A program made the translations under genes and the position numbers. DNA of 50,518 bases from a virus, in the IMG/VR virus record IMGVR_UViG_3300003690_000013, positions 1 to 50,518 of that record. One strand, written 5' to 3'. Position 1 is the stretch's first letter; each line of letters begins with the position of its first letter. Below are positions 1 to 6,145 of the stretch, in pieces. Below the pieces are notes generated by a model. That model did no database searches, had not been told where the DNA came from, and saw nothing but the letters and a program-made list of their open reading frames with translations.

Positions 1-222
1 GAGCTTGAACAAAAGCTTACTGCCATGGCCGAAAGAGTTGCCGGATGGGGCGATAATGAAAGGCTAGAAGAACGATGACCTGATAAAAAAAGATCTCGGA
101 GAGATCTTGAAGAAAAAGAAGAGGCCAAAAACAACCCATGGGCCATTTGCACCGCCTCTGTCGGAAGAGAAGACAAAGAGAAATATGAACGGTGTGTTAA
201 AAAAATAAAACAAAAAATGTGA
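1..222 (+). pseudogene. 3' end of an unknown gene, interrupted by one in-frame TGA
   Basis: Frame 1 is open from the window edge and is broken by a single TGA at 76-78, then stays open to TGA 220-222. The part after the stop ends in NPWAICTASVG...EKYERCVKKIK, a C-terminal motif I recall from many phage proteins, so it looks coding. No ATG, GTG or TTG lies in frame between the TGA and that motif, so it cannot start independently. Either the gene is broken, the stop is read through, or the sequence has an error. The function of the upstream protein cannot be judged from this fragment. Confidence 0.4.
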
Positions 223-255
223 TTTACAAAAAGATAAAAATTTATATTAAAAGTC

Positions 256-284
256 TTGACAAATAAATGTTTAAGTATTATTAT
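256..284 (+). promoter_or_regulatory. sigma70-type promoter
   Basis: TTGACA (256-261), 17 nt spacer, TATTAT (279-284). Transcription should begin near 291, so the ATG at 287 cannot be the start of the following gene; the GTG at 344 is used. Confidence 0.75.
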
Positions 285-343
285 TTATGTATGCTGACGT
301 ATATCAATCGCTCATTCCCGAGCACAAAAAAAGGAGAAAATTA

Positions 344-586
344 GTGAAGATTAAGGCAGTTGAATGTCAGAGCTGCGGAGATGTAATATTTTCGCGCACT
401 GACGAAGATTTTAGAGAGTGTTCATGTGGCTCTGTTAACGCTAGCGGCGGTCAAACACATTTTAAAGCTGAAAGCGTTCCAAATGCAAAACACAAGGTTG
501 TAGAAATCAACTTAAATCTTTCTATGGAAGATTTATATGATGACTGGGATCAAATGACAGATAATTATGGCGTTATAAGTATTTAA
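344..586 (+). CDS. small zinc-ribbon-like protein (DUF7695-like)
   Basis: An 80-residue protein of unknown function. The GTG start is chosen because AAGGAG (331-336) sits 7 nt upstream and because an in-frame ATG at 287 lies upstream of the predicted transcription start. The N-terminal part holds CQSCGDVIFSR followed by CSCGS, four cysteines arranged like a small zinc ribbon; this resembles the DUF7695 family (from memory). The C-terminal half is acidic and not recognised. It is a single gene unit behind its own promoter. Confidence 0.7.
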   Translation: MKIKAVECQSCGDVIFSRTDEDFRECSCGSVNASGGQTHFKAESVPNAKHKVVEINLNLSMEDLYDDWDQMTDNYGVISI

Positions 587-594
587 TATTTTTC

Positions 595-623
595 TTGACA
601 AATAGATATTAATATATTAATAT
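595..623 (+). promoter_or_regulatory. sigma70-type promoter
   Basis: TTGACA (595-600), 17 nt spacer, TAATAT (618-623), just upstream of the deaminase gene. Confidence 0.7.
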
Positions 624-656
624 TGTTGTAGAGGTAAATAGAGAATTTAATTATCG

Positions 657-1052
657 ATGCAAACATTATCAAAGAAAAAGCAAAATCACATAAAACTTGC
701 TAAAAAAGTTGCTAGTCAAAGTGAGTCCCCACGATTTAAACATGGGGCAATTCTTGTGAAAGGTGCAACAATAATCAGCATTTCGTGCAATAAAAATAGG
801 TTTAATTCTTTCGGCGCAAAGTTTAGAAAAAAAGACTGGGGCAAAGCAACGCTTCATGCTGAACTAGGAGCGCTCTTAAACATTGAAAGAAAGAATACTG
901 AAGGCGCTATAATGTATTGCGTGCGCATCAATACACAAGGACATTTCCGCTTAGCTAAGCCATGTCACATGTGCGAAGCTGCAATGAAATATTGTGGAGT
1001 TAAAAAAGTAATTTATTCAACTAATACTGGATTTAAAATAATGAAATTGTAA
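657..1052 (+). CDS. cytidine/deoxycytidylate deaminase family protein
   Basis: A 131-residue zinc-dependent deaminase. The family hydrolyses the amino group of cytosine nucleosides or nucleotides; phage members commonly make dUMP for thymidylate synthesis. The two signatures are visible: HAE at 67-69 (zinc ligand and catalytic Glu) and PCHMC at 102-106 (two zinc cysteines). It lacks the long insert of typical dCMP deaminases, so dCMP versus cytidine or an RNA-editing substrate is undecided. It follows its own promoter and fits the dUTPase and ribonucleotide reductase further along. Confidence 0.8.
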   Translation: MQTLSKKKQNHIKLAKKVASQSESPRFKHGAILVKGATIISISCNKNRFNSFGAKFRKKDWGKATLHAELGALLNIERKNTEGAIMYCVRINTQGHFRLAKPCHMCEAAMKYCGVKKVIYSTNTGFKIMKL

Positions 1053-1085
1053 TAAACATGACCAAATTAAAAGGAAAAAAATAAT

Positions 1086-1181
1086 ATGAGTTTTAAAGCA
1101 CCACATAGGAAATTTCGAAGAAGGCGAAAAGTAGGATCTACAAGGCGCCGCAAACAAAAGCTAGCCAAAAAGAATAAGTAA
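1086..1181 (+). CDS. small highly basic peptide
   Basis: A 31-residue peptide, about half Arg or Lys (RRRRK and TRRRKQKLAKK clusters). It has a reasonable ribosome binding site (AAGGAA upstream of ATG 1086) and ends 1 nt before the exonuclease gene, suggesting translational coupling. The composition suggests nucleic-acid binding. No family recognised. Confidence 0.6.
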   Translation: MSFKAPHRKFRRRRKVGSTRRRKQKLAKKNK

Positions 1182-1182
1182 A

Positions 1183-2151
1183 ATGTCAAGAGTAATGATA
1201 ATTGATGCCCTCAATCAGTTTTTAAGGGCATATATAGTTAATCCAACATTAACACCGAATGGAGATCCAATTGGTGGCACAGCGGGATTTCTTAAAATAT
1301 TGCAAAAACTTTGCCGAGAAATCAAACCAGATAAAATTATTATATGCTGGGATGGTCAAGGAGGAAGTCAGCGTCGGAAAGCTGTTAATAAAAATTATAA
1401 AAGCGGCAGAAAACCTTTGCGCTTAAATAGAGATATAAAAAATTTAACAGAAGAACAAGAACTTCAAAATAAGATTTGGCAACAAATTAGATTAATTGAT
1501 TACTTAAATAATTTTCCAATAACTCAGCTAATGTTTGAATCTGTCGAAGCTGATGATGTAATTTCTTTTGTGGTTCAACATCCAGGCTTTTGGGGTTGGC
1601 AAAAAGTTATTGTCTCAAGCGACAAAGACTTTTTTCAGTTACTTGATGACGAAACAGTTGTATTGCGACCAACTCAAAATGAAGCTTTGAATAAACGTGC
1701 AATAATAGAAAAGTTTGGAATTCATCCGACTAATTTCGCATTAGCACGCGCAATAGTTGGAGACAAAAGCGACAATTTAGAAGGTGTACCAGGAATTGGT
1801 CTGCCAACTGTGGCAAAACGATTACCATTTTTATCTGAAGAAAAAACATATTCTATTAATGAAGTTAACGAATATTGTAAACTTATAGAGTCAAATTTAA
1901 AGACATATCAAAATATTTTAGACAATAAGAACATAGTTAAAGAAAATTATAAATTAATGCAATTATACAGCCCAAGTATATCAGTACAAACAAAAAAAGA
2001 AATTAAAAATATTATAAAAAATACTGAATTAACGTTTGATAAAACAAATACAGATGGCATGATGTTAGAAGATGGAATATCAAAAACGAGTTGGTTAGAC
2101 CTATTTATTGCATTTAAAAAAATCTGCATCAACAATAAAAAATTAAAATAA
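1183..2151 (+). CDS. 5'-3' exonuclease (FEN/RNase H-like)
   Basis: A 322-residue flap/5'-3' exonuclease of the T4 RNase H, T5 and Pol I N-domain family, expected to remove RNA primers and flaps during phage DNA replication. Metal-binding acidic residues are visible in order: D8, D57, E122-D124-D125 (VEADDV), D147 and D149 (SSDKDF), D194 and D197 (GDKSDN). The helix-3-turn-helix is at about 198-212 (EGVPGIGLPT). Length and order match phage members of the family. The C-terminal 100 residues are lysine-rich and less typical. Confidence 0.9.
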   Translation: MSRVMIIDALNQFLRAYIVNPTLTPNGDPIGGTAGFLKILQKLCREIKPDKIIICWDGQGGSQRRKAVNKNYKSGRKPLRLNRDIKNLTEEQELQNKIWQQIRLIDYLNNFPITQLMFESVEADDVISFVVQHPGFWGWQKVIVSSDKDFFQLLDDETVVLRPTQNEALNKRAIIEKFGIHPTNFALARAIVGDKSDNLEGVPGIGLPTVAKRLPFLSEEKTYSINEVNEYCKLIESNLKTYQNILDNKNIVKENYKLMQLYSPSISVQTKKEIKNIIKNTELTFDKTNTDGMMLEDGISKTSWLDLFIAFKKICINNKKLK

Positions 2152-2171
2152 ACTTTTGTAGTTAAAAGTCC

Positions 2172-2185
2172 CTATTTATTAATAG
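2172..2185 (+). promoter_or_regulatory. late-promoter-like element (CTATTTATTAATA)
   Basis: Matches the ACTAWTTA element seen before other virion and lysis genes, here lacking the first A. The next gene has its own ribosome binding site. Confidence 0.35.
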
Positions 2186-2197
2186 AAAGGAGAAGTC

Positions 2198-2461
2198 ATG
2201 AAACGTTTGAAATATTTTTTAATCGCATTATTTGCGGCGTTTCTGTTGACGGCGTACTGCCTCGATTCCAAGGCCGCACCGCCTAACGTAAAGTCAAAAT
2301 TTTATGACTTTAGTGAACAAATCATTGATGGAGAAATTAAAAGGCCGACCGGCATTTATACCGACGCCAGACAAAAAGTTAAATTTACTCGATTACTTAA
2401 ACTTAAAAAGTCATTTTTACCACGCTTATTTAAAACTTCAAAAAACAAAGTTTTTAAATAG
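2198..2461 (+). CDS. exported small protein, unknown
   Basis: An 87-residue protein with an N-terminal signal sequence: basic MKRLK, a hydrophobic stretch to about residue 20, then a likely cut near SKA-AP (an AYC sequence nearby is not a good lipobox). The mature part (YDFSEQIIDGEIKRPTG, then a basic tail) resembles a small protein I recall from other marine phages, without known role. AAAGGAG lies 5 nt before the ATG. An overlapping ORF from 2304 is a frame shadow. Confidence 0.65.
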   Translation: MKRLKYFLIALFAAFLLTAYCLDSKAAPPNVKSKFYDFSEQIIDGEIKRPTGIYTDARQKVKFTRLLKLKKSFLPRLFKTSKNKVFK

Positions 2462-2468
2462 AAACAAA

Positions 2469-2484
2469 ACTATTTATTGTAATG
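2469..2484 (+). promoter_or_regulatory. late-promoter-like element 13 nt before the start codon
   Basis: ACTATTTATTGTAATG: the element begins exactly 13 nt before ATG 2482, and no Shine-Dalgarno lies between, so the mRNA may be leaderless. Confidence 0.45.
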
Positions 2485-2757
2485 AAGCTTACTAAATCAC
2501 AATTAAAACAAATTATTAAAGAAGAGTTGAGAAAGAACAAACCAGAATTTCAAGAGGGTTGGAGCGATCTGCCGATAGAAGATCGTATTATTGCTGATAT
2601 TGCAAGAGTTTTAGAGCCTCTTTTTCCCAATTCCTCTAAAATAGATATTTATTATGCCGCGAAAGCCGCTATTGTTGCCGCTAAAGAATATACAAAGAAA
2701 GTAAATGAAGAAGCTGATTCTCACGTACATGAGAATTCTCACGTACATGAGAAATAA
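2482..2757 (+). CDS. leader-bearing small protein (KSQLKQIIKEE leader)
   Basis: A 91-residue protein beginning MKLTKSQLKQIIKEEL, the first of five consecutive genes with this N-terminal leader. The leader carries an IKE site like those cut by T4-type prohead proteases, so I infer capsid packaging or head assembly. The body (residues 20-75) is unrecognised and helical in composition; the tail is a tandem SHVHEN repeat encoded by duplicated near-palindromes. A late-type element precedes it. Function unknown. Confidence 0.65.
   Translation: MKLTKSQLKQIIKEELRKNKPEFQEGWSDLPIEDRIIADIARVLEPLFPNSSKIDIYYAAKAAIVAAKEYTKKVNEEADSHVHENSHVHEK
2719..2753 (+). repeat. tandem 14-bp near-palindrome CTCACGTACATGAG
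   Basis: Two identical copies (2720-2733 and 2738-2751), each an imperfect palindrome, separated by aatt. They encode the HVHE repeats at the end of the gene and might also be an operator. Confidence 0.6.
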
Positions 2758-2774
2758 AGGAGATTTTGAACAAT

Positions 2775-3164
2775 ATGAAACTAACAAAATCAAAACTTAA
2801 ACAGATTGTTAAAGAAGAGGTTGCTCAAGCAATAAAAGAAGGCGAGGTAGTTCAAGGCCCATGGGGAAAAACCGAAGAAGACCCTGGCGTTGTTGGAGGA
2901 GAAGAACTTCCGGCAGAATTTAAATATGAATATGTTTTAGATGAATTAGTTAATGCAGCTAGAGATGGTGTGATGCCACTAGCAATTGAAAAACTAAAAG
3001 ATGCAGGGGCTTTTAGCGAAGAAAGGGGAAGAGGCTTAACTTATAATGATATTGAATTAGAAATTGAAGAGCCCTTATTAGATGCGCTTAGGCCACTAGC
3101 TAAATTAATTCAAGCTAGATTAGATCATGCTCCCGGCCGAGAGACTGAAGAAGACGAGTGGTAA
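2775..3164 (+). CDS. leader-bearing protein (KSKLKQIVKEE leader)
   Basis: A 129-residue acidic protein starting MKLTKSKLKQIVKEE. ATG 2775 is chosen so the leader aligns with its neighbours; an in-frame TTG at 2766 lies closer to the GGAG at 2758-2761 and is an alternative. The body contains a helical region (about 55-105) and ends in a charged tail. Part of the leader-gene cluster at 2.5-4.1 kb. No family recognised. Confidence 0.65.
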   Translation: MKLTKSKLKQIVKEEVAQAIKEGEVVQGPWGKTEEDPGVVGGEELPAEFKYEYVLDELVNAARDGVMPLAIEKLKDAGAFSEERGRGLTYNDIELEIEEPLLDALRPLAKLIQARLDHAPGRETEEDEW

Positions 3165-3174
3165 AGCAATAATC

Positions 3175-3357
3175 ATGAAAATTACAAAACAACAACTTAA
3201 ACAAATAATCAAAGAAGAGCTTCATAAAAATTCATTACAAGAATTTGGAGATCCTCTTGAGCCTATTTATGACGCTTTAAGAGAAATAGGAAGAGGTTTA
3301 GATAGTTTACAAAAAAGAATAGAAGAGCTAGAGAGAAAACGATATGAAACTAACTAA
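3175..3357 (+). CDS. leader-bearing small protein (KQQLKQIIKEE leader)
   Basis: A 60-residue protein starting MKITKQQLKQIIKEEL, followed by a predicted amphipathic helix or coiled coil (residues 28-58). Its last codons overlap the next leader gene by 14 nt. In-frame sequence upstream to 3127 does not match the family start, so ATG 3175 is used. Third member of the cluster; role unknown. Confidence 0.6.
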   Translation: MKITKQQLKQIIKEELHKNSLQEFGDPLEPIYDALREIGRGLDSLQKRIEELERKRYETN

Positions 3358-3730
3358 ATCAAAACTTAGACAGATTATTAAAGAAGAAATTGAGAAAGCT
3401 TTATATGAAGCGTTAGAAACTCCATCAAAAATAGCTTCCGAACTTGGCATTGCGGCCCTACATGGTGTAGGGAGCGCTCCCGTACCTTCTAATCTCGCCA
3501 CGGAACCTACATATGCAGCTACCGGTCGTGGACTAAAGGAAGGGGAATATAATATTAGAGGCCAATATCTTGTATATAGATTGAATAATCAGCTCATGAC
3601 TATGAATTTAAGCGCTGCAAATGAAATGCGACATTGGAGGCTATTAGGGGATGCATTAAAACAGGCCGGTTGGCGCCGCAACGAAAATGCCGCGATCCCC
3701 GTACCGGCAGATTATGAAAAGGCTAGATAA
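3344..3730 (+). CDS. leader-bearing protein (KSKLRQIIKEE leader)
   Basis: A 128-residue protein starting MKLTKSKLRQIIKEEI. After the leader it has an Ala/Pro-rich linker (about 30-60) and a basic C-terminal half with no family I recognise. The ATG lies inside the end of the previous gene (14 nt overlap), implying coupled translation. Confidence 0.65.
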   Translation: MKLTKSKLRQIIKEEIEKALYEALETPSKIASELGIAALHGVGSAPVPSNLATEPTYAATGRGLKEGEYNIRGQYLVYRLNNQLMTMNLSAANEMRHWRLLGDALKQAGWRRNENAAIPVPADYEKAR

Positions 3731-4060
3731 GTGAAGCTCGCCAAATCAAAACTTAAGCAATTCATTAAAGAAGAAATAAAAGTAGCATTAAAAACAAGAA
3801 AAAGGCCATCTGCACCCATATTTGGATGGGGAGATATAGAAGAAGAATATTTCGAAGTTCATGATGAAAGTGGAGATTTAAAAGGTAGAGTAGAATATGA
3901 TATATCAATGAAGAGGTGGGTAGCTTTTGATACTGAAAAAGGCAAAGTGTGTTACCAGCCAGAAAAAGGCAAACCTTGGGGCATGTGGAAATCAAAAAAA
4001 GAAGCAATTCAGGCTATATTGCATGGCGAAAAGTGTGAAGAATTTTTTAAAAAATTCTAG
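3731..4060 (+). CDS. leader-bearing protein (KSKLKQFIKEE leader), GTG start
   Basis: A 109-residue protein starting (GTG) MKLAKSKLKQFIKEEI directly after the stop of the previous gene. The body has alternating beta-like segments with several Trp and Gly residues and two cysteines near the C-terminus. Fifth and last of the tandem leader genes. Function unknown. Confidence 0.65.
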   Translation: MKLAKSKLKQFIKEEIKVALKTRKRPSAPIFGWGDIEEEYFEVHDESGDLKGRVEYDISMKRWVAFDTEKGKVCYQPEKGKPWGMWKSKKEAIQAILHGEKCEEFFKKF

Positions 4061-4092
4061 CCTTAAAGAGGGTGAACAAAAGCTTGTGCAAG

Positions 4093-4108
4093 ACTAATTA
4101 TTAATATG
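4093..4108 (+). promoter_or_regulatory. late-promoter-like element
   Basis: ACTAATTATTAATATG, identical over 16 nt to the element at 24949. The ATG here opens only a five-codon frame, followed by a possible TTG-start membrane peptide. Confidence 0.4.
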
Positions 4109-4119
4109 GGCGAAGTAAG

Positions 4120-4221
4120 TTGAAAGATTATTTAAAATTTGCAGCGATGCTTATTCTTTTTGTATTTTTTTTAATTGTGGTTGGCTGGATAGCTACCATG
4201 CTTAGTGCCTCTTGCCTTTAG
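4120..4221 (+). CDS. possible membrane peptide (TTG start)
   Basis: A 33-residue frame dominated by one hydrophobic segment (about residues 8-26, LILFVFFLIVVGWIA). The start is TTG and the ribosome binding site is weak, so the call is tentative. It follows a late-type element, compatible with a small lysis or membrane peptide. Confidence 0.35.
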   Translation: MKDYLKFAAMLILFVFFLIVVGWIATMLSASCL

Positions 4222-4379
4222 ATTTTTTTACATTTAATTTTTAAAATTAAATAATAGGACCATAACCGCAGGAAGGCATGGGTTTACAGATGCCTTAAAC
4301 CTTTCTTATTGTTGCTTATTCATATGCAACGATTATTTAAAAACTAGCAAAAGCTTTTACTAAACATTCAAAATAGGCC
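4222..4379 (+). other. non-coding stretch between late-like peptide and cassette promoter
   Basis: No coding frame was found here. It contains a compact pseudoknot-capable sequence (4273-4302) and a small hairpin, GTTGC 4311-4315 with GCAAC 4326-4330. It ends at the promoter at 4380. Confidence 0.5.
4273..4302 (+). other. predicted H-type RNA pseudoknot
   Basis: Stem 1 pairs AAGGCAT (4273-4279) with ATGCCTT (4290-4296). The loop sequence GGGTTT (4280-4285) pairs with AAACCT (4297-4302) directly after stem 1, giving 7 and 6 bp with no gap between stems. This is read from the sequence; the function is unknown and it does not match a riboswitch consensus I know. Confidence 0.4.
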
Positions 4380-4407
4380 TTGACCCTCCGCAAAAATATG
4401 TTATAAT
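4380..4407 (+). promoter_or_regulatory. sigma70-type promoter driving a leaderless cassette gene
   Basis: TTGACC (4380-4385), 16 nt, TATAAT (4402-4407). The ATG of the next gene at 4415 lies where transcription should start, so the transcript is probably leaderless. Confidence 0.7.
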
Positions 4408-4414
4408 GTAGATA

Positions 4415-4606
4415 ATGAAAATCGGTGATTTAGTGACGATGGATTATTCAGATTGGCCCGATGGAGATGAATGGGGAGTTGGAGTTGTTATGGAGATTGA
4501 TAAAAGCAAATTCTATAATTCAATTGGAGTTGCGATTCATTGGTCTAAAATAGGTTTAAGCTGGGAAGAAACTGCAACGTTGGAAATAATCAGTGCAAGT
4601 CGGTGA
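4415..4606 (+). CDS. MKVGDLV-family small protein (array 1, unit 1)
   Basis: A 63-residue protein starting MKIGDLVTM and ending LEIISASR. The family has a glycine-aspartate start, short beta strands and a WxxVHW-like segment (AIHWSKIGLSW), suggesting an SH3/KOW-like small barrel (inference). Its final codons form the boundary repeat that contains the start of the next unit. At least 16 relatives occur in the window. Function unknown. Confidence 0.7.
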   Translation: MKIGDLVTMDYSDWPDGDEWGVGVVMEIDKSKFYNSIGVAIHWSKIGLSWEETATLEIISASR

Positions 4607-4612
4607 TTTAGT
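4583..4612 (+). repeat. cassette boundary repeat
   Basis: Copy of the repeat joining MKVGDLV units; variant GAAATAATCAGTG then CAAGTCGGTGATTTAGT. Confidence 0.7.
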
Positions 4613-4769
4613 AACAATGGGTTATTCAGACCGATCCGGTAGCGATGAGTGGGGAGTTGGAATTATTGTGGAGAGCGGTAAAGACATTTTCAATAAATCT
4701 TTAGTGTATTGGTCTAAGCTAGAAGCATCGAGTTGGGAAAGACGCGAGATGTTGGTGAGCATTAAGTGA
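4593..4769 (+). CDS. MKVGDLV-family small protein (array 1, unit 2), GTG start
   Basis: A 58-residue protein starting (GTG) MQVGDLVTMGYSD. It is clearly a paralogue of the preceding unit (shared DEWGVG and WSK segments), so it arose by local duplication. It overlaps the previous gene by 14 nt and the next by 4 nt. The C-terminal LVSIK lacks the usual SASR ending. Confidence 0.65.
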   Translation: MQVGDLVTMGYSDRSGSDEWGVGIIVESGKDIFNKSLVYWSKLEASSWERREMLVSIK

Positions 4770-4936
4770 AAGTCGGTGATTTAGTAACAATTAAACCTGC
4801 AAGAGGATCTTTTTGTATAATAACAAGTATAAATGTATTCGGCTTGCCTAGTTGTGTGGAAGTCTGGTATCCAGAGCCGAATATGATTCTCCCAATGGAA
4901 AAGAGATGGATTGAGGTCGTAAGTAAAAGTGACTAG
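4766..4936 (+). CDS. MKVGDLV-family small protein (array 1, unit 3), GTG start
   Basis: A 56-residue protein starting (GTG) MKVGDLVTIKPARG and ending IEVVSKSD. The middle is unlike units 1 and 2 although the first codons are nearly identical at DNA level, the typical pattern of this family. Its end overlaps the hydroxylase start by 8 nt. Confidence 0.65.
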   Translation: MKVGDLVTIKPARGSFCIITSINVFGLPSCVEVWYPEPNMILPMEKRWIEVVSKSD

Positions 4937-5387
4937 TTTAATAAGTCAAATTATTATAGGCTATTTGTATGCAACTTGGCTAGAGTGGGCAACACACAAG
5001 TATATCCTTCATGGGTTGGGAAAAAATAAGAACAGTTGGTTTAATTTTCACTGGCACTTACACCACAAAGCCTGCAGAAAAAACAAGAACTTTGATGAGA
5101 ACTATAATACTTTTCTTTCATCATCAGTTATAAGAGAAATAACAGGCCTTTGTTTTCTTTCGGTAATACACATGCCTATTTATTTTGTAATGCCTTATTT
5201 ATATTACACTTTGATCTTTTGCTCCATAAGGTATTTTTATGTACATCAAAAAAGCCATTTAAATGTTGAGTGGGGTAAGATATACTTTCCTTGGCACTAC
5301 GATCACCACATGGGAAAAAACCAAGATGCCAATTGGGGCGTCACCACAGCATTGTGGGATATTATTTTAGGAACGAGAGAGAAATGA
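4929..5387 (+). CDS. fatty acid hydroxylase superfamily membrane protein
   Basis: A 152-residue integral membrane protein of the di-iron fatty acid hydroxylase/sterol desaturase superfamily. Histidine clusters are in family order: H23 and H28 (ATHKYILHG), H41, H43, H45-H46 (HWHLHH), H106 and H110 (HQKSH), H123, H126-H127 (HYDHH). Two hydrophobic segments (about 3-18 and 70-100) alternate with them. Such enzymes oxidise lipid or carotenoid chains at membranes; the substrate here is unknown. GTG start, 8 nt overlap with unit 3. It is shorter than most bacterial members but has the core motifs. Confidence 0.8.
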   Translation: MTSLISQIIIGYLYATWLEWATHKYILHGLGKNKNSWFNFHWHLHHKACRKNKNFDENYNTFLSSSVIREITGLCFLSVIHMPIYFVMPYLYYTLIFCSIRYFYVHQKSHLNVEWGKIYFPWHYDHHMGKNQDANWGVTTALWDIILGTREK

Positions 5388-5785
5388 ATAAACTGTTAAT
5401 TATACTTTTATTATTTAGCATGAGCTGTGCCACGGCAAAAGTATATCCAAATTTAACACCAGAACATGTAAGAGATAACTGTGAACCTGTTAATTTTTGG
5501 CATGTACGTGTTCTAGGCGCAATAACTTTTGTTGAAGAATTTAAAAATTGCTCTGGTGTCAAAGCATTAACAATTATTGCTATCCTTAAAGACGATTTCA
5601 CTAAAGAAATTCAACATCAAACTTTAAAGCTAATCAAGCTTCATTATACACAATATCTAATAAACGAAGTTGACAATCAAAAGTTATGGCAAGTGAATAA
5701 AATTAAAGAACAATCTTACATTAGCTTCGCTAAGGAGAAATGGCTGTTTTTCTTTTATGAGATCGCCTCTAGCCAAAACGACTAA
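5384..5785 (+). CDS. putative exported or lipoprotein
   Basis: A 133-residue protein whose ATG overlaps the hydroxylase stop (ATGA). The N-terminus (MNKLLIILLLFSMSC) is a signal peptide with a possible lipobox cysteine at 15. The mature region has two further Cys (about 30 and 48) and no domain I recognise. Tight coupling to the hydroxylase suggests an envelope-related role, but this is inference. Confidence 0.6.
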   Translation: MNKLLIILLLFSMSCATAKVYPNLTPEHVRDNCEPVNFWHVRVLGAITFVEEFKNCSGVKALTIIAILKDDFTKEIQHQTLKLIKLHYTQYLINEVDNQKLWQVNKIKEQSYISFAKEKWLFFFYEIASSQND

Positions 5786-5788
5786 CAA

Positions 5789-5959
5789 ATGAAAATCGGT
5801 GATTTAGTACAGCTTGGCCCAAACTACAAGAATAGAAACCGTTGGGCAATTATAGCTAAAAGCGAAGACTGGAGTAGTCATTGCAGTATTATATTTACGG
5901 ATACAGGTGAAAAAGTTGAAGCAATCAAATCAGGACTAATTGTTTATAGCAACTCATAG
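5789..5959 (+). CDS. MKVGDLV-family small protein
   Basis: A 56-residue protein starting MKIGDLVQLGPNYK. It shares the family start at DNA level (aaaatcggtgatttagta) but ends VYSNS, so it is a unit without a downstream boundary repeat. It stands 3 nt after the lipoprotein-like gene. Confidence 0.6.
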   Translation: MKIGDLVQLGPNYKNRNRWAIIAKSEDWSSHCSIIFTDTGEKVEAIKSGLIVYSNS

Positions 5960-5966
5960 ATCAAAG

Positions 5967-6104
5967 ATGAAAAATATATATGAAGCATCTAAGACATCAT
6001 TAGTTGGATTAATATTAGTTCCAGTTGTTGGCGCAATGGTATTGGCAACAATACCATTCTTGCTTTGGGAACGCATAAAGAAGAATAAAATAGTTGACAA
6101 TTAG
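5967..6104 (+). CDS. small single-span membrane protein
   Basis: A 45-residue peptide with one strong hydrophobic segment (about 11-34, LVGLILVPVVGAMVLATIP) followed by a basic tail. Reading frame and spacing fit the operon. Its last codons contain the -35 box of the tRNA promoter. Function unknown. Confidence 0.5.
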   Translation: MKNIYEASKTSLVGLILVPVVGAMVLATIPFLLWERIKKNKIVDN

Positions 6105-6122
6105 AATTAGTTGTGATAATAT
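6094..6122 (+). promoter_or_regulatory. sigma70-type promoter for the interrupted tRNA
   Basis: TTGACA (6094-6099), 17 nt, TAATAT (6117-6122); also TGTGATAAT at 6112-6120, resembling the GAGATAAT class. Confidence 0.65.
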
Positions 6123-6145
6123 ATATTCAGTTCTTTAAAATTTAT

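Noticed and set aside
287-343. ATG start for the zinc-ribbon gene
   Set aside because: It lies 2 nt after the -10 box, upstream of the expected transcript start; the GTG at 344 has a good ribosome binding site.
4273-4302. preQ1 or SAM-II riboswitch assignment for the pseudoknot
   Set aside because: Loop sequences do not match the consensus of either class as I know it, and no related gene follows.
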